Below, piece after piece: positions 52,385-61,403 of a stretch of DNA of 64,000 nucleotides. Source of the DNA: Myxococcus qinghaiensis. GTDB taxonomy: Bacteria > Myxococcota > Myxococcia > Myxococcales > Myxococcaceae. Within the stretch, counting starts at the first letter, position 1. Each line of letters starts with the position of its first letter. The stretch lies in NCBI RefSeq assembly GCF_024198215.1, contig NZ_JAKCFA010000023.1:1-64000 (forward strand), in the 5' to 3' direction. The notes under the pieces are model-generated. The model did not search any database, was not told the origin of the DNA, and saw nothing but the letters and a program-made list of their open reading frames with translations. Position numbers and translations under genes: made by a program.

Positions 52385-52987
52385 ATGCGTGCGACGTCAT
52401 GGAGTGTGAGGGGGCTCGTGCTCGTCGGGCTCTGTGGACCGCTGGCCTGTGGAGACGGCGGCGGAGGCCCGGGGCGCGGAGCGCAGGAGGGGCCGGGAGC
52501 GATGACGATTGAGCGGCCTCCGGAGAAGGTGCTCATCACCTGTCCCCTCGGTCATGGCGAGGCGAGGTACGGCACGGGCGTGAAGGCGGCGCCCCGCGAC
52601 AGCGCGGTGTCGTTCCAGGCGACGGTGAGCAACTGCGTGACGGTGCTCGGCTCGGCGGTGACGTCGGCGACGCTGGGCACGGAGGCGCCCAACTTGATGC
52701 GAGGCCTGTCCTGCGCGGACCTGGCGCGAGCCGGAGCCGGGCGCCAGGTGGTGACGTGGAACACGGCGGAGACCTCCACGGTGCTGATGAGCCAGTCACA
52801 CCTCTCCGTGCAAGACGCGACGACGCTCGTCACGCAGACGGGGAAGGTGCTGTCCGGCAAGTTCCAGGGCGCCACGGCGGTGAGGACCACCACGTTCCTG
52901 AGCACGGACATCGACAGTGGCTGCCGCTCCGAAGAGGGACTGACGTACCTGAAGGGACCGGCGACCTTCAGCGTGACGTACCCCTGA
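52385..52987 (+). CDS. Secreted lipoprotein, tandem paralogue 2
   Basis: Starting at the ATG behind GGGAGGAGG, the 200-residue protein has a lipobox (LCGPLACG) where its sibling has an ordinary signal peptide. It shares TCPLGHGEARY, VSNCVTVLGSAVTSATL, CADLARA, RQVVTWNTAETST and STDIDSGC with the preceding protein. So one copy is probably membrane-anchored and the other released. Gap of 31 bp to the upstream gene; likely co-transcribed. Confidence 0.75.
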   Translation: MRATSWSVRGLVLVGLCGPLACGDGGGGPGRGAQEGPGAMTIERPPEKVLITCPLGHGEARYGTGVKAAPRDSAVSFQATVSNCVTVLGSAVTSATLGTEAPNLMRGLSCADLARAGAGRQVVTWNTAETSTVLMSQSHLSVQDATTLVTQTGKVLSGKFQGATAVRTTTFLSTDIDSGCRSEEGLTYLKGPATFSVTYP

Positions 52988-53068
52988 GGCCCGGCGCGCG
53001 GCGGGGACTGCGCGCGGAGGGTGAAGCATTGCATGATGGCTCCCGCCCGGTGCTGAGCGAGGAGCCGC

Positions 53069-53956
53069 ATGTCCGTCCCCCGAGAGTTTCAGAGCAGGCC
53101 CCTCGACAGGTTCCTGGAGAACCGCCCTCCACTGGACTGCCTGGCGCAATGGGACGAGACGGTCCATGACGCGTTCCTGTTGAGCGGCCGGCTCGACACC
53201 CCCGCTGAGAAGACGTGGCTGAAGGAGACGTTCCTCGCCCTGCGCAAGCGGGCCAGCGCGGACCTGGTGTCGTTCCATGACGAGCTGATGGTGACGCCGT
53301 ATGGAGGGACGGACGTGGTGTGTCCGGAGGGGTACTCGCCGTGGCGGGTGGAGTTCGGCCTATCGCTGTTCCCCAAGCGGGAGCAGGGCTTCGCGCGCTT
53401 CGAATGCGTCGTGGAGTTCAGCCTGTACGAGACGAGCCCCGAGGCCTTTCGTGTGCTCAAGGTATTGCCGGAGGCGAACGCGCGCGTGAAGGCGTGCGAG
53501 GAGCTCAGGGGCACGCTTCAGTTTGAATCACTGCCCCAGGCACGGCTCATGCTGCCCATGCCCAAATCGCGTCGGGCGTCGGAGGTCGCCGTGGAGTTCT
53601 ATGGGAAGCCAGACCCGGGACCCTCTCTCCACGACGCGGCCTGGAAGTGTGTGAAGGCGGAGGCGCTCGGGGACACGGCGGCGCGCTGGCGGTTGGATGC
53701 GGCCTCTCCGAGCCGCACGCCGGGCGCGGAGAGCCACGCGCTCTCAATCATCCTCGCCGTGAAGCCCGATGCTCCCGCCATCCAGGCCGCTGGGAGCCTC
53801 TTGGCGTACAGCCAGGAGAACTGGCTGGACGCTGTCGTCGGCGACCACTGGCGGCAGTTCCTCACCAGCGTGCGCGAGTTCCAGGGGAGCGGCGCGCCCG
53901 CGGAGGCCTATGGCGAGTGGACGGACCTCCTTGTGCCTCCTCCGCCCAGGGCCTGA
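53069..53956 (+). CDS. Hypothetical cytoplasmic protein, 295 aa
   Basis: GAGGAG precedes the ATG. The protein has no signal peptide or membrane segment. Its sequence is balanced alpha/beta with many tryptophans and prolines (ENWLDAVVGDHWRQFLTSV near the end). No family is recognised. It lies 81 bp after the tandem secreted paralogues on the same strand and 42 bp before a lipoprotein gene, so it may be part of the same transcript. Confidence 0.65.
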   Translation: MSVPREFQSRPLDRFLENRPPLDCLAQWDETVHDAFLLSGRLDTPAEKTWLKETFLALRKRASADLVSFHDELMVTPYGGTDVVCPEGYSPWRVEFGLSLFPKREQGFARFECVVEFSLYETSPEAFRVLKVLPEANARVKACEELRGTLQFESLPQARLMLPMPKSRRASEVAVEFYGKPDPGPSLHDAAWKCVKAEALGDTAARWRLDAASPSRTPGAESHALSIILAVKPDAPAIQAAGSLLAYSQENWLDAVVGDHWRQFLTSVREFQGSGAPAEAYGEWTDLLVPPPPRA

Positions 53957-53998
53957 GTCTCGTCGGGGGACGATGCAATCCATGTATCCTGCCCCTCC

Positions 53999-55657
53999 AT
54001 GCGCTCGATTCTGTTCCTGCTGGTGGTCCTCTCCGCCTGCGCGACCTCTCGTCCGATTGCGAAAGGAGATGGGGGGCTGGCTCCAGGCGAGCCCTCCACC
54101 GCGCCGCCAGACGGACCTTTTGGAACGGCGCATCGCTTCAACCTGATGGAGGCATCACCCGACGGGCGATGGTTGATTGCCTGTCAGGCGCGAGAGGACA
54201 CGGACAAGAACGGTCGAATCGACGAGGACGACCGTACCTTCCCTCACCCGAGGTATGGCGAAGGGGATAAGGCCGTCACGTATCTCTTCCTCGAGTCGGG
54301 CCTGGGGACTCCCATCGAGGACTTCCTCGGCGCGGACGTCTCCGGTCGCTACCTCGCGGTGGTTCGCAATCAGACCCTCATCCTCCTCGACGTGTGGACG
54401 CGAGAAGAGCGGGAGTTGGTGCGATACCGCGTCCCTGACTCGAACCGACCTGACGCGCTGTGGCCTCCGCCTGTCGCGCGCTTCTCGTCCGACGCAAGGC
54501 ACATGCTCTACCTGCGAGAGGCGCAAGGGCGCGTGTCCGCCGTCCTGCGGGAGCTGGCCTCGGGCCGCGAGCAACAGGTGGAGGCGGGGGCGGGTGAGCT
54601 GCGCAACGCGGACTTCAGCGATGCCGGTGACTGGGTGAATCTCTGGGTCCACACCGAGGACCTTCCCGAGGGTGAGCCTCGCGAGCGGCCGGTCCATTGG
54701 TCCTCGCGGCTCCGCGGGTCGTGCAAGCTCGACCCGAAGGGGGAGCGCTACCACATGAATGAGGACAGGCTGGTCTGGCGCGCGCGTCGTGTGGAGGGAG
54801 GGCCCCTGCATGAACTCAGGGGCGCGGCGCGCATCGATGAAAGAGAGCCCCTGACCTTGCTGCTGGGACGCTTCATCCTGCGGCGAGGAGAGGCCGGTGA
54901 GCTGTTCGCCGAGGACGGCTCGGGCCGGCGCACCGAGTGGGTCCCCGCCTTCTGCGAGGGCCGAATCCTGGTCGCGGACCCTCGGCGTGAGCTCGTGGTG
55001 GTGGCGTGCACGTACAAGGGACCGGAGTCGCTGGCCACCGTCGAGCTGCATGGGGCCGAAGTCCATCAGCCGCTGGACTTCCACGTCACCTATCGAGACG
55101 AGGACTCAGGCTCCTCTCGCTTCCCGTTTCCACGGCTCATCTCCGTGCCCGAGGGGTTCCCGGAGTACCTCGCTCCCGATGGGCAGGTGGCTCGATTCAT
55201 CGATACGAGGCGCGTCCTCATCGACCTGGAGACGCGGGCCTTGCACCGCGTCGATGACAACATCGTGGCGACGCAAGGTCTTCTCGCGCTGCTCCGGGCC
55301 CCGCTGCACGCCGAGCCCCATGAGGTGATGAGCCGCAGTGACGTCAAGGAGCTCGTCAAGAGTCGCCGCCTTGCCCTGTCCTTGTGGGATGTCGAGACGG
55401 GCAAGCGGACTTTGCTCGGCGAGCATGTGACCCACTGGAGCTTCCACGCGGGCTCGCTCGTGCTGGCCGGTGGAATCGTGGTGGACCTGGAGTCGAGACA
55501 GGTGGTGGGCAGGCCCTCCGTGATTGACACCACGGTGATGGCGCTCGACAAGCGGGGGCGCATCCTCCGTGGGAAAGCACCTCCGACGGGGCAGGGCCGG
55601 CGTGAGCCCTTCCGAGATGTCTGGGGACCTGTCTTTTGGGAGCCCCTGGTCCGGTAG
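53999..55657 (+). CDS. Beta-propeller-like lipoprotein
   Basis: The 552-residue lipoprotein (LLVVLSACATS) shows repeated blade-like blocks: SPDGRWLIACQ, VSGRYLAVVRNQTLILLDV, SSDARHMLYLRE, DAGDWVNLWV, PRRELVVVACTYKGP, SLWDVETGKRTLLGEH. This is the pattern of WD40- or TolB-like propellers. DTDKNGRIDEDD near residue 64 looks like an EF-hand-type calcium loop. No enzymatic motif is present; a scaffold on the inner or outer membrane is likely. Confidence 0.7.
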   Translation: MRSILFLLVVLSACATSRPIAKGDGGLAPGEPSTAPPDGPFGTAHRFNLMEASPDGRWLIACQAREDTDKNGRIDEDDRTFPHPRYGEGDKAVTYLFLESGLGTPIEDFLGADVSGRYLAVVRNQTLILLDVWTREERELVRYRVPDSNRPDALWPPPVARFSSDARHMLYLREAQGRVSAVLRELASGREQQVEAGAGELRNADFSDAGDWVNLWVHTEDLPEGEPRERPVHWSSRLRGSCKLDPKGERYHMNEDRLVWRARRVEGGPLHELRGAARIDEREPLTLLLGRFILRRGEAGELFAEDGSGRRTEWVPAFCEGRILVADPRRELVVVACTYKGPESLATVELHGAEVHQPLDFHVTYRDEDSGSSRFPFPRLISVPEGFPEYLAPDGQVARFIDTRRVLIDLETRALHRVDDNIVATQGLLALLRAPLHAEPHEVMSRSDVKELVKSRRLALSLWDVETGKRTLLGEHVTHWSFHAGSLVLAGGIVVDLESRQVVGRPSVIDTTVMALDKRGRILRGKAPPTGQGRREPFRDVWGPVFWEPLVR

Positions 55658-55880
55658 TTGTCTGATGGGCAGGAGATGAGCGGCCGGCTGATGACCGGGG
55701 ACACTCGGCTGATGACGGCTGTCATCAGGGCGCGAGGCTCCATCGCCGTGCGCGCGCGCGTGGCTGCTTGGAATTTCCAGGGGTTGTTCGTGCCATGCCT
55801 GCCGCCGAGGGCTGGCACACGCGCTGCTATGGGCTCCCGGGACGCATCAATCCGCCTCCCATCCCCCGAGGGTCCTCGCC

Positions 55881-56810
55881 ATGAGCATCTCCCCCCTGCA
55901 GAACGCCGCTGTCCCCCGCTCCAGCGTCTCCCAGCTTCGCGGCGGTGGCGTGGAGTCCGCATCCCTTGGTCCGTCGGTGGGCACGGGCGTGAAGTCCGCG
56001 CCGGGCCTGGCCGCGCTCCAGAAGGACGGCTTCGAGCTGGGGGGCTCGGGTGGCAAGGCGCACCTGGGCAAGCTCCTGGAGAGCACCCTCTCGGTGATGA
56101 ACACGCTCGTGCAGGTGATGTCGCAGATCGCCGAGCAGGGCGGCGTGCAGGCGCCCCAGGGGGCCAAGGGCGCGTCCAAGAGCTCGTGCTTCAACGGCGA
56201 CAGCGGCTTCTCTCCGCAGGCGTCCTCGGGGCGGCCTCCGCTGGACCTCAATCCCACGCCGACGGGCCCCAGCGCGACGCCGAGCTTCGATGCGGCGCCG
56301 AGCGTCGATGCGGCGCCCAGCGCCGCGGGTGGGAAGAAGCTGGGCGGCAACCTGCCTCCGGGCCTGGAGAAGCTGCGGAGCACCATCGAGTCAGCGGCGG
56401 CCAAGACGGGCGTGCCGGCGGAGATGCTGGCCGCGCAAATCTGGCAGGAGTCGCGCGGCAACCTGGACGCTGTCTCCACCAACGGCGGCAATGGCCTGAC
56501 GGACACCGGCCTGATGCAGGTCAACCCCAACACCTTCAAGGAGCTGCAGTCGAAGCACCCCGAGCTGCAGGGGAAGGACCTCTCCGACCCGGCGACCAAC
56601 ATCCTCGCGGGCGCCTGCTACATGAAGGACATGAAGGAGCAGTTCGGGAGCTGGGACCTGGCGCTGCGCGCCTACAACTCCGGCCCGAACGGCGTGGACC
56701 GCAACAACGCGAACGCGATTCCCGCCGGCACCGGTGACGCTACCTACGTGACGAAGGTGAAGGACTTCATGAACACCCTCTCCACGGGCGAGGGCACGCT
56801 GCCTGCGTGA
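55881..56810 (+). CDS. Lytic transglycosylase (SLT domain)
   Basis: The 309-residue protein has a C-terminal SLT/goose-lysozyme-like domain from about 160. The catalytic Glu190 lies in WQESRGN, followed by GLMQVNPNTF and LRAYNSGPNGV, and it cleaves peptidoglycan glycan strands. The first 150 residues are low-complexity (Ala, Ser, Pro, Gly) with no clear signal peptide, as in transglycosylases exported by specialised secretion. The gene stands alone and converges on a small membrane-protein gene. Confidence 0.88.
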   Translation: MSISPLQNAAVPRSSVSQLRGGGVESASLGPSVGTGVKSAPGLAALQKDGFELGGSGGKAHLGKLLESTLSVMNTLVQVMSQIAEQGGVQAPQGAKGASKSSCFNGDSGFSPQASSGRPPLDLNPTPTGPSATPSFDAAPSVDAAPSAAGGKKLGGNLPPGLEKLRSTIESAAAKTGVPAEMLAAQIWQESRGNLDAVSTNGGNGLTDTGLMQVNPNTFKELQSKHPELQGKDLSDPATNILAGACYMKDMKEQFGSWDLALRAYNSGPNGVDRNNANAIPAGTGDATYVTKVKDFMNTLSTGEGTLPA

Positions 56811-56820
56811 GCGGCGGCAC

Positions 56821-56855
56821 GCGGGCCCGTGGCCGAAGTCATGGCGCGGGCCCGG
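56821..56855. terminator. Possible bidirectional terminator
   Basis: Two CGGGCCCG-containing segments separated by about 17 bases form an inverted repeat between convergent genes. Without a T tract the call is tentative. Confidence 0.45.
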
Positions 56856-56857
56856 CA

Positions 56858-57274
56858 TCAATCCGCCTCCGCGGGTGGCTCCACCTCGCGCCGGAAGTGG
56901 AGCCCGATGATGAGGCACACCATGAGCGCGACGTTGCCGTAGACATAGGCCGCTCCCAGTCCGTATAGGATGTTCGTGGCCTCGGTGACCGCCCAGACCG
57001 TCAGCGCCGCCACGCAGAGCACGATGCAGAACGTGCCCATGCAGCCAAACCCTGTCAGCGTTTGATGCCTTGGCCCCTCGACGAAGGGCGCCACGCAGAG
57101 CGCTGTCAGCGTGGGCGCCACCGTGAAGAACAGCAGGGGCGGCATGAAGATGTAGATGAGCCCATAGCCCGCGTAGGTCCTCGACTCCTGCAAGCCCATC
57201 GTCTCGATGCAGGCGATGGGAAGGGCGCAGAAGAGGAGGACGACCCAGCAGAGACCTGTCAAGGACAGACGCAT
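56858..57274 (-). CDS. Small integral membrane protein, four predicted spans
   Basis: From the ATG at 57274 the 138-residue protein has four hydrophobic segments (LTGLCWVVLLFCALPIACI, IYIFMPPLLFFTVAPTLTA, CIVLCVAALTVWAV, VALMVCLIIGLHF) with short loops and a polar acidic C-terminus. It has several membrane cysteines. No family is recognised. The frame extends upstream but without hydrophobic or signal character, so this start is preferred. Confidence 0.7.
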   Translation of the reverse strand: MRLSLTGLCWVVLLFCALPIACIETMGLQESRTYAGYGLIYIFMPPLLFFTVAPTLTALCVAPFVEGPRHQTLTGFGCMGTFCIVLCVAALTVWAVTEATNILYGLGAAYVYGNVALMVCLIIGLHFRREVEPPAEAD

Positions 57275-57674
57275 GGTCAGACACGCTCCTGGCGTTCGCC
57301 GCGCCACGGGAAGCGTCCCGCGCGGCCACCCTGGAGCGCACTGCAGGGAGGATGCCGGCTCGCGTTCCCCCTCGTCGCCGCCCGTCTCCGCTCGGAAGTC
57401 CGAAGCTCCCCGGGTCCTGGCTGTCCACGGCGGTGACACTGCCCGACCACGGCGTTGACGGTGCCAGGGGGCCTCCGGGGTCTGCCACCTCCCTCTGACA
57501 CGCCAGGATTGCAGCGGTGCGTCGCGACTTTTCCCCGGGATTTCCGTTCATCGGGTGTGCGGCTGAAGTGACACCGGATTTCACCTGTCCTTCGGCTGCA
57601 TTGACTCAACGTGAACCAGGGACACACCTGGTCGGCCGCCATGTCGCGGTCGCGTGCAACGGGAGAACAGGGAA
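57275..57674. other. Intergenic region, no gene seen
   Basis: About 400 bp between divergent genes with no ORF carrying a ribosome site. The last bases before 57675 (ACAGGGAA) serve the downstream gene. No repeats or clear promoters were recognised. Confidence 0.5.
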
Positions 57675-58847
57675 ATGAAGTCCATCAATGGATGGTGGGG
57701 CGCGGTGCTCGTGTCGGGGCTCATCGGCTGTGGACAGGAGGCGAAGGAGCCCGCGCCGGAGCAGGCGGAGATTCTCGCCGCCGAGCAGGAGGCGCGCTTC
57801 CTGACGCCGCCCGCGGGTTGTACCGAAATCTCAGTGGGCGAGATGGTCAACGGCATCGAGCTGACGCCGGTGCAGTACGAGCGGCAGCCGACGTTCCGTG
57901 GCGACTTCACGAACACCGGCGGCGCGCAGCGGGACGAGCTGCGCATCCGCCTGGACATGAACACCCAGCCGGGGCTGTACGACCTGTCGCTGGGCGGAGC
58001 GAACACCTTCACGTGCGACCAGTGCGTCTTCGGCTACCAGGATATCGGCACGACGGCGCAGAAGCTGTTCGTCGCGGATGCGGGTGCGCTGCTGCTCGCG
58101 CTGCAGGTGTCGCCGCAGCAGACGGTGGGGGCGCTGTCGAACGTGGTGCTGCGCGAGTCGGTGCTCGCGACGCCCACCTCGGGGCCGTACACGGGTTCGT
58201 CGGTGGTGTCGGGGGGCGAGTGCCGGTGGATTCGCTTCGCGACGTGGAACACGGTGCGCCCGGGCGGGTGTGACCCGCGTCAGGGTTCGCTGACGTCGAG
58301 CCTGAATGACACGGCGTGTGTCGCCGACGACTACGCGGCGACGGACGGCACGCTGCAGCGCGCGCTGGGGACGAAGACGCAGGGTTAGGCCTGCACGGCG
58401 ACGCCCGCGGAGAGCGAGTACTCGCTGACGACGACGGACTGCGAGCAGGGCTTCGCGTGCACGGACCTGCTGAGCGACGACGCGCAGTGCCTGAAGACGT
58501 GTGACTTCATGGCGGCGACGCCCGGGTGCCCCTCGGGCACGGTGTGCGGTGTGTATGGCCTGTGCATCGAGCAGGCGGTGCTGGAGCCGATTGGCTTCGC
58601 GTTCGACACGGCGCTGATTGGCGAGGCGTGCTCGGCGTCCTTCACGGAGTTCTGTGGCGTCGAAGGCGCGCGCGGAACCTGCTTCGACCCGGATGGCGCG
58701 GCGGGTCCGGCGGGTGAGTCATGCCACCGCTACGCGCGAGCGCGCTCCGAGTGCGGAGCGGGCGAGGAGCTGGGCTATATCTACTATCCGCTGTCGGGTG
58801 GCGGTGGAGACCGCGGCTACGGCTTCTGCTACTTCGACGGTCGCTGA
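57675..58847 (+). pseudogene. Cys-rich lipoprotein gene interrupted by in-frame TAG
   Basis: Reading starts MKSINGWWGAVLVSGLIGC (lipobox) and runs 237 codons to a TAG at 58386-58388. The same frame then continues for 152 sense codons to TGA at 58847 in matching style: ACTATPAESEYSLTTTDC, CPSGTVCGVYGLC, CFDPDGAAGPAGESC, FCYFDGR. No ribosome site precedes the second part. The context ..QG-stop-ACTATP suggests an original GEAC (GEAC also occurs later in the same chain), a single GAG-to-TAG change. The first part alone could still be secreted. A sequencing error or readthrough is possible. Confidence 0.8.
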
Positions 58848-58860
58848 GTCGGCGTGACGT

Positions 58861-58889
58861 CTCCCCGTCCGGCGGGTCCGGACGGGGAG
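58861..58889. terminator. Bidirectional terminator hairpin
   Basis: A perfect 12-bp stem (CTCCCCGTCCGG paired with CCGGACGGGGAG) with a CGGGT loop sits between the convergent lipoprotein pseudogene and the di-haem oxidoreductase gene. Confidence 0.85.
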
Positions 58890-58918
58890 GGCGCGTCGGG
58901 TGTCGAAGGCACCTCGAA

Positions 58919-61345
58919 TCAGAGCGAGCTCACGAAGTCGAGCAGCATGCCGCGCTCTTCCCTGGACATGGCCTTGAAGCGGTCCCGGCTCGCGCTGCCC
59001 TGCCCGCCGTGCCACAGGATGGCCTCTTCGAGGGTGCGGGCGCGACCATCGTGGAGGAAGCGCGTCCCGGGATTGGTGTGCTCCAGCAGCCCCAGGCTCC
59101 ACAGCGGCGCCGTGCGCCACTCCTGCCCGGTGGCGACACCTTGCGGGAAGTTGTCTCCAAGCTCCGGCCCCATGTCGTGCAGCAGCAGGTCCGTGTACGG
59201 GCGAAAGGTCTGCTCGCGCAGCTCGGCATAGCGGTGTCCTGTTCCCGTGGTCAGCGTCGCCACGTGGCACGCATTGCAGCGAGCCTGCATGAACAGCACG
59301 GCGCCGGCGGCGACGCGCTCCTGCAGCTGACGCTCGGCCGCTTCGTCCGCCCGCATCTGCGCCAGCTCGGCCTGGAGCTTGGATGGGTCCGGGTCCGCGA
59401 CCAGGTCTCCGAAGTCCACGGCGTAGTTCCGCAGAGGTTGCTCGCCGGGGAAGTGGCGCTGGGGAGGGACCGCCAGGAGGCTGGTGTAGTCCACGATGAG
59501 GCGCAGGTGCTCGTCGCTGAGCTCCGGCGTGGCGGCATTCGCATCGCGGCACTCCACGTCGTCCGAGGCCAGGCCGCAGTTGTGGGTCGGGAACATGGAC
59601 GTCGTCACGCCCATGTCGTTGTTCAGGGCGCCCGCGACCTGCTCCTCCACCGTCGAAGCCGTGCCGCGCCAGCCGAAGCGACCCACGCGGGTGATGGACG
59701 GGAAGCGGGGGTCCGGAATCAACTGAAGCTTGCCGACCGCGCCGTCGGGGTCCTGTCGGCTCGCTTCGGCGAGGGCCTTCAACTGCTTCTCCGGCACCGC
59801 CTCCAGCAGGCCCATCCCCACCATGTGCGGGGCCGTGTGCACCGACATGCGGGCAGGCAGCTCCAGCGCGTTGCCCTGCCGGTCCGTCAGCGAATAGATG
59901 GGCGCTTGCAGCGTGTACGCGGTTCCATCCGGATACTGTCCCGGAGTCTCGCGATACGAGGTGACCTTCAGCACCGCGTTGCGTCCGTCGTACTGCGTCT
60001 TCCCGTCGTTCACCACGCCCTGCCAGAGGTGCCCGCCGAAGCGGCTGTCCGGCACGAGCTTGCCGGTGGAGTCCACGTCCGCGGTGAGCACCACCATCGT
60101 CGACAAGGGCGTGTTGAGCGCGGGAGAGCTCTTGCCGTTGTTCACATGGCAGTCGATGCAGGAGGCCTGCTGGAACCGGGGGCCCGCCTTGTTCATGGCG
60201 GTCGTGACAGGCGGATTGCCGGGCTCGTGGTGGCCCCCCGTGAAGAAGGAGGTGTGAATCAGGCGTCGCCCTTCGGTGAAGGCTTGGATGTTGCGACCCG
60301 CGATGTTGAGGCTCGCCTGCATGAAGTTGATGTGGGTGAACCCCGAGGTGTTCTCCTGGAGGGTCATCATCTTGCCGCCCGCCAGGGCGCTGTCCGGGAT
60401 GGGCGTCGAGTCCCAGGGAATCGCAGGGGCATCACAGCAGGGGCCTCGGTACCAGGGCACGATGCCGGGAGTGCCGACGCGGTAGACGAGCGCGTCCGAG
60501 TAGTAGTTGAAGCGACCGAGCGTGTTGCCCTTGGGGCCGTCCAGGAAGATTCCGAGCTCGAACTCGTACAGGTCGCCCTCCCGCAGGTCGCGATTGAGCG
60601 CGGCCGAGCGGGTAATCTGCTTCACCAACACGAACTCTCCGTCCGCGAGCGGGACATTGAGGTCCCGAAAGCCGCTGGGGCTGTTGTTGTCCGGAAGGGC
60701 GTCGTAGTTCTTGATGGGAGTCTCCAGCTCCTGGTCCTTCCGAAGGGTTCCGGGGGGCAGCTGCTTCATGCCGCCGTTGTCCCCATAGAGCGCCACCGAC
60801 ATCGGCAGGTGGGGCTGCTCTCCTCGCCGCCCGATGTACCCCCCTCGGAAGTTCGTCCCGTACAGCCACCATTGCGGACGCACGACGAGCGTCAGGATGC
60901 GGGTGCCGGGCTTCTTGGGGTCGGGATTGGGATTGTCGTAGAGGGTGATGTCGTGGGTGCGGCGCTCGAAGTAGTGCGCCGCGAAGGTCATGTAGTTGTC
61001 CCCGCCCAGCGGATTGCCCTTCGGAGGCATCTCGCGTGCGTGGCGGTCGCGCGTGCGTCCGCCAAGCTTCGTCACGAGCGTGCCACCGGGGAGCGTGTAA
61101 TGCGTCGTGGGCTGCGGGTCGGCCCAGGTCAGCTCGGCATAGCCGTCGGGTCCATTGCCTTCAGGTGCGGTGGGTCCGCCCGGCGATGGCCCGTCGCCGA
61201 CCTGCACGGTGCCGGAGCTGCAGGCGGCGACCGCCAGACATACGCAGGCAACCGTCGCGAGCAGCGCGGGACGGGTGCTCACTGCGTGCTTCGGACTCCG
61301 GCCAGGGATGGCCACCCGCGAAGAACTGCTCGCGGGGGCGAACAT
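58919..61345 (-). CDS. Di-haem oxidoreductase (DHOR-type) lipoprotein
   Basis: From the ATG at 61345 the protein has about 808 residues; a GTG at 61282 would place the start right at the lipoprotein signal (LLATVACVCLAVAAC). Two c-type haem sites are seen, SCIDCH and CNACH, as in the DUF1111/di-haem oxidoreductase family of large putative peroxidases. GQEWRTAPLWSLGLLEHTN and FLHDGRARTLEEAILWHGG are typical C-terminal family motifs. It is exported and probably periplasmic. The physiological electron partner is unknown. It lies 58 bp downstream of a glycoside hydrolase gene in the same orientation. Confidence 0.85.
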   Translation of the reverse strand: MFAPASSSSRVAIPGRSPKHAVSTRPALLATVACVCLAVAACSSGTVQVGDGPSPGGPTAPEGNGPDGYAELTWADPQPTTHYTLPGGTLVTKLGGRTRDRHAREMPPKGNPLGGDNYMTFAAHYFERRTHDITLYDNPNPDPKKPGTRILTLVVRPQWWLYGTNFRGGYIGRRGEQPHLPMSVALYGDNGGMKQLPPGTLRKDQELETPIKNYDALPDNNSPSGFRDLNVPLADGEFVLVKQITRSAALNRDLREGDLYEFELGIFLDGPKGNTLGRFNYYSDALVYRVGTPGIVPWYRGPCCDAPAIPWDSTPIPDSALAGGKMMTLQENTSGFTHINFMQASLNIAGRNIQAFTEGRRLIHTSFFTGGHHEPGNPPVTTAMNKAGPRFQQASCIDCHVNNGKSSPALNTPLSTMVVLTADVDSTGKLVPDSRFGGHLWQGVVNDGKTQYDGRNAVLKVTSYRETPGQYPDGTAYTLQAPIYSLTDRQGNALELPARMSVHTAPHMVGMGLLEAVPEKQLKALAEASRQDPDGAVGKLQLIPDPRFPSITRVGRFGWRGTASTVEEQVAGALNNDMGVTTSMFPTHNCGLASDDVECRDANAATPELSDEHLRLIVDYTSLLAVPPQRHFPGEQPLRNYAVDFGDLVADPDPSKLQAELAQMRADEAAERQLQERVAAGAVLFMQARCNACHVATLTTGTGHRYAELREQTFRPYTDLLLHDMGPELGDNFPQGVATGQEWRTAPLWSLGLLEHTNPGTRFLHDGRARTLEEAILWHGGQGSASRDRFKAMSREERGMLLDFVSSL

Positions 61346-61403
61346 TTCAGGAACGCAGCTCACGGTTCGACTCCTTTCAAGACGATGGGACACAGACATC
61401 CGC

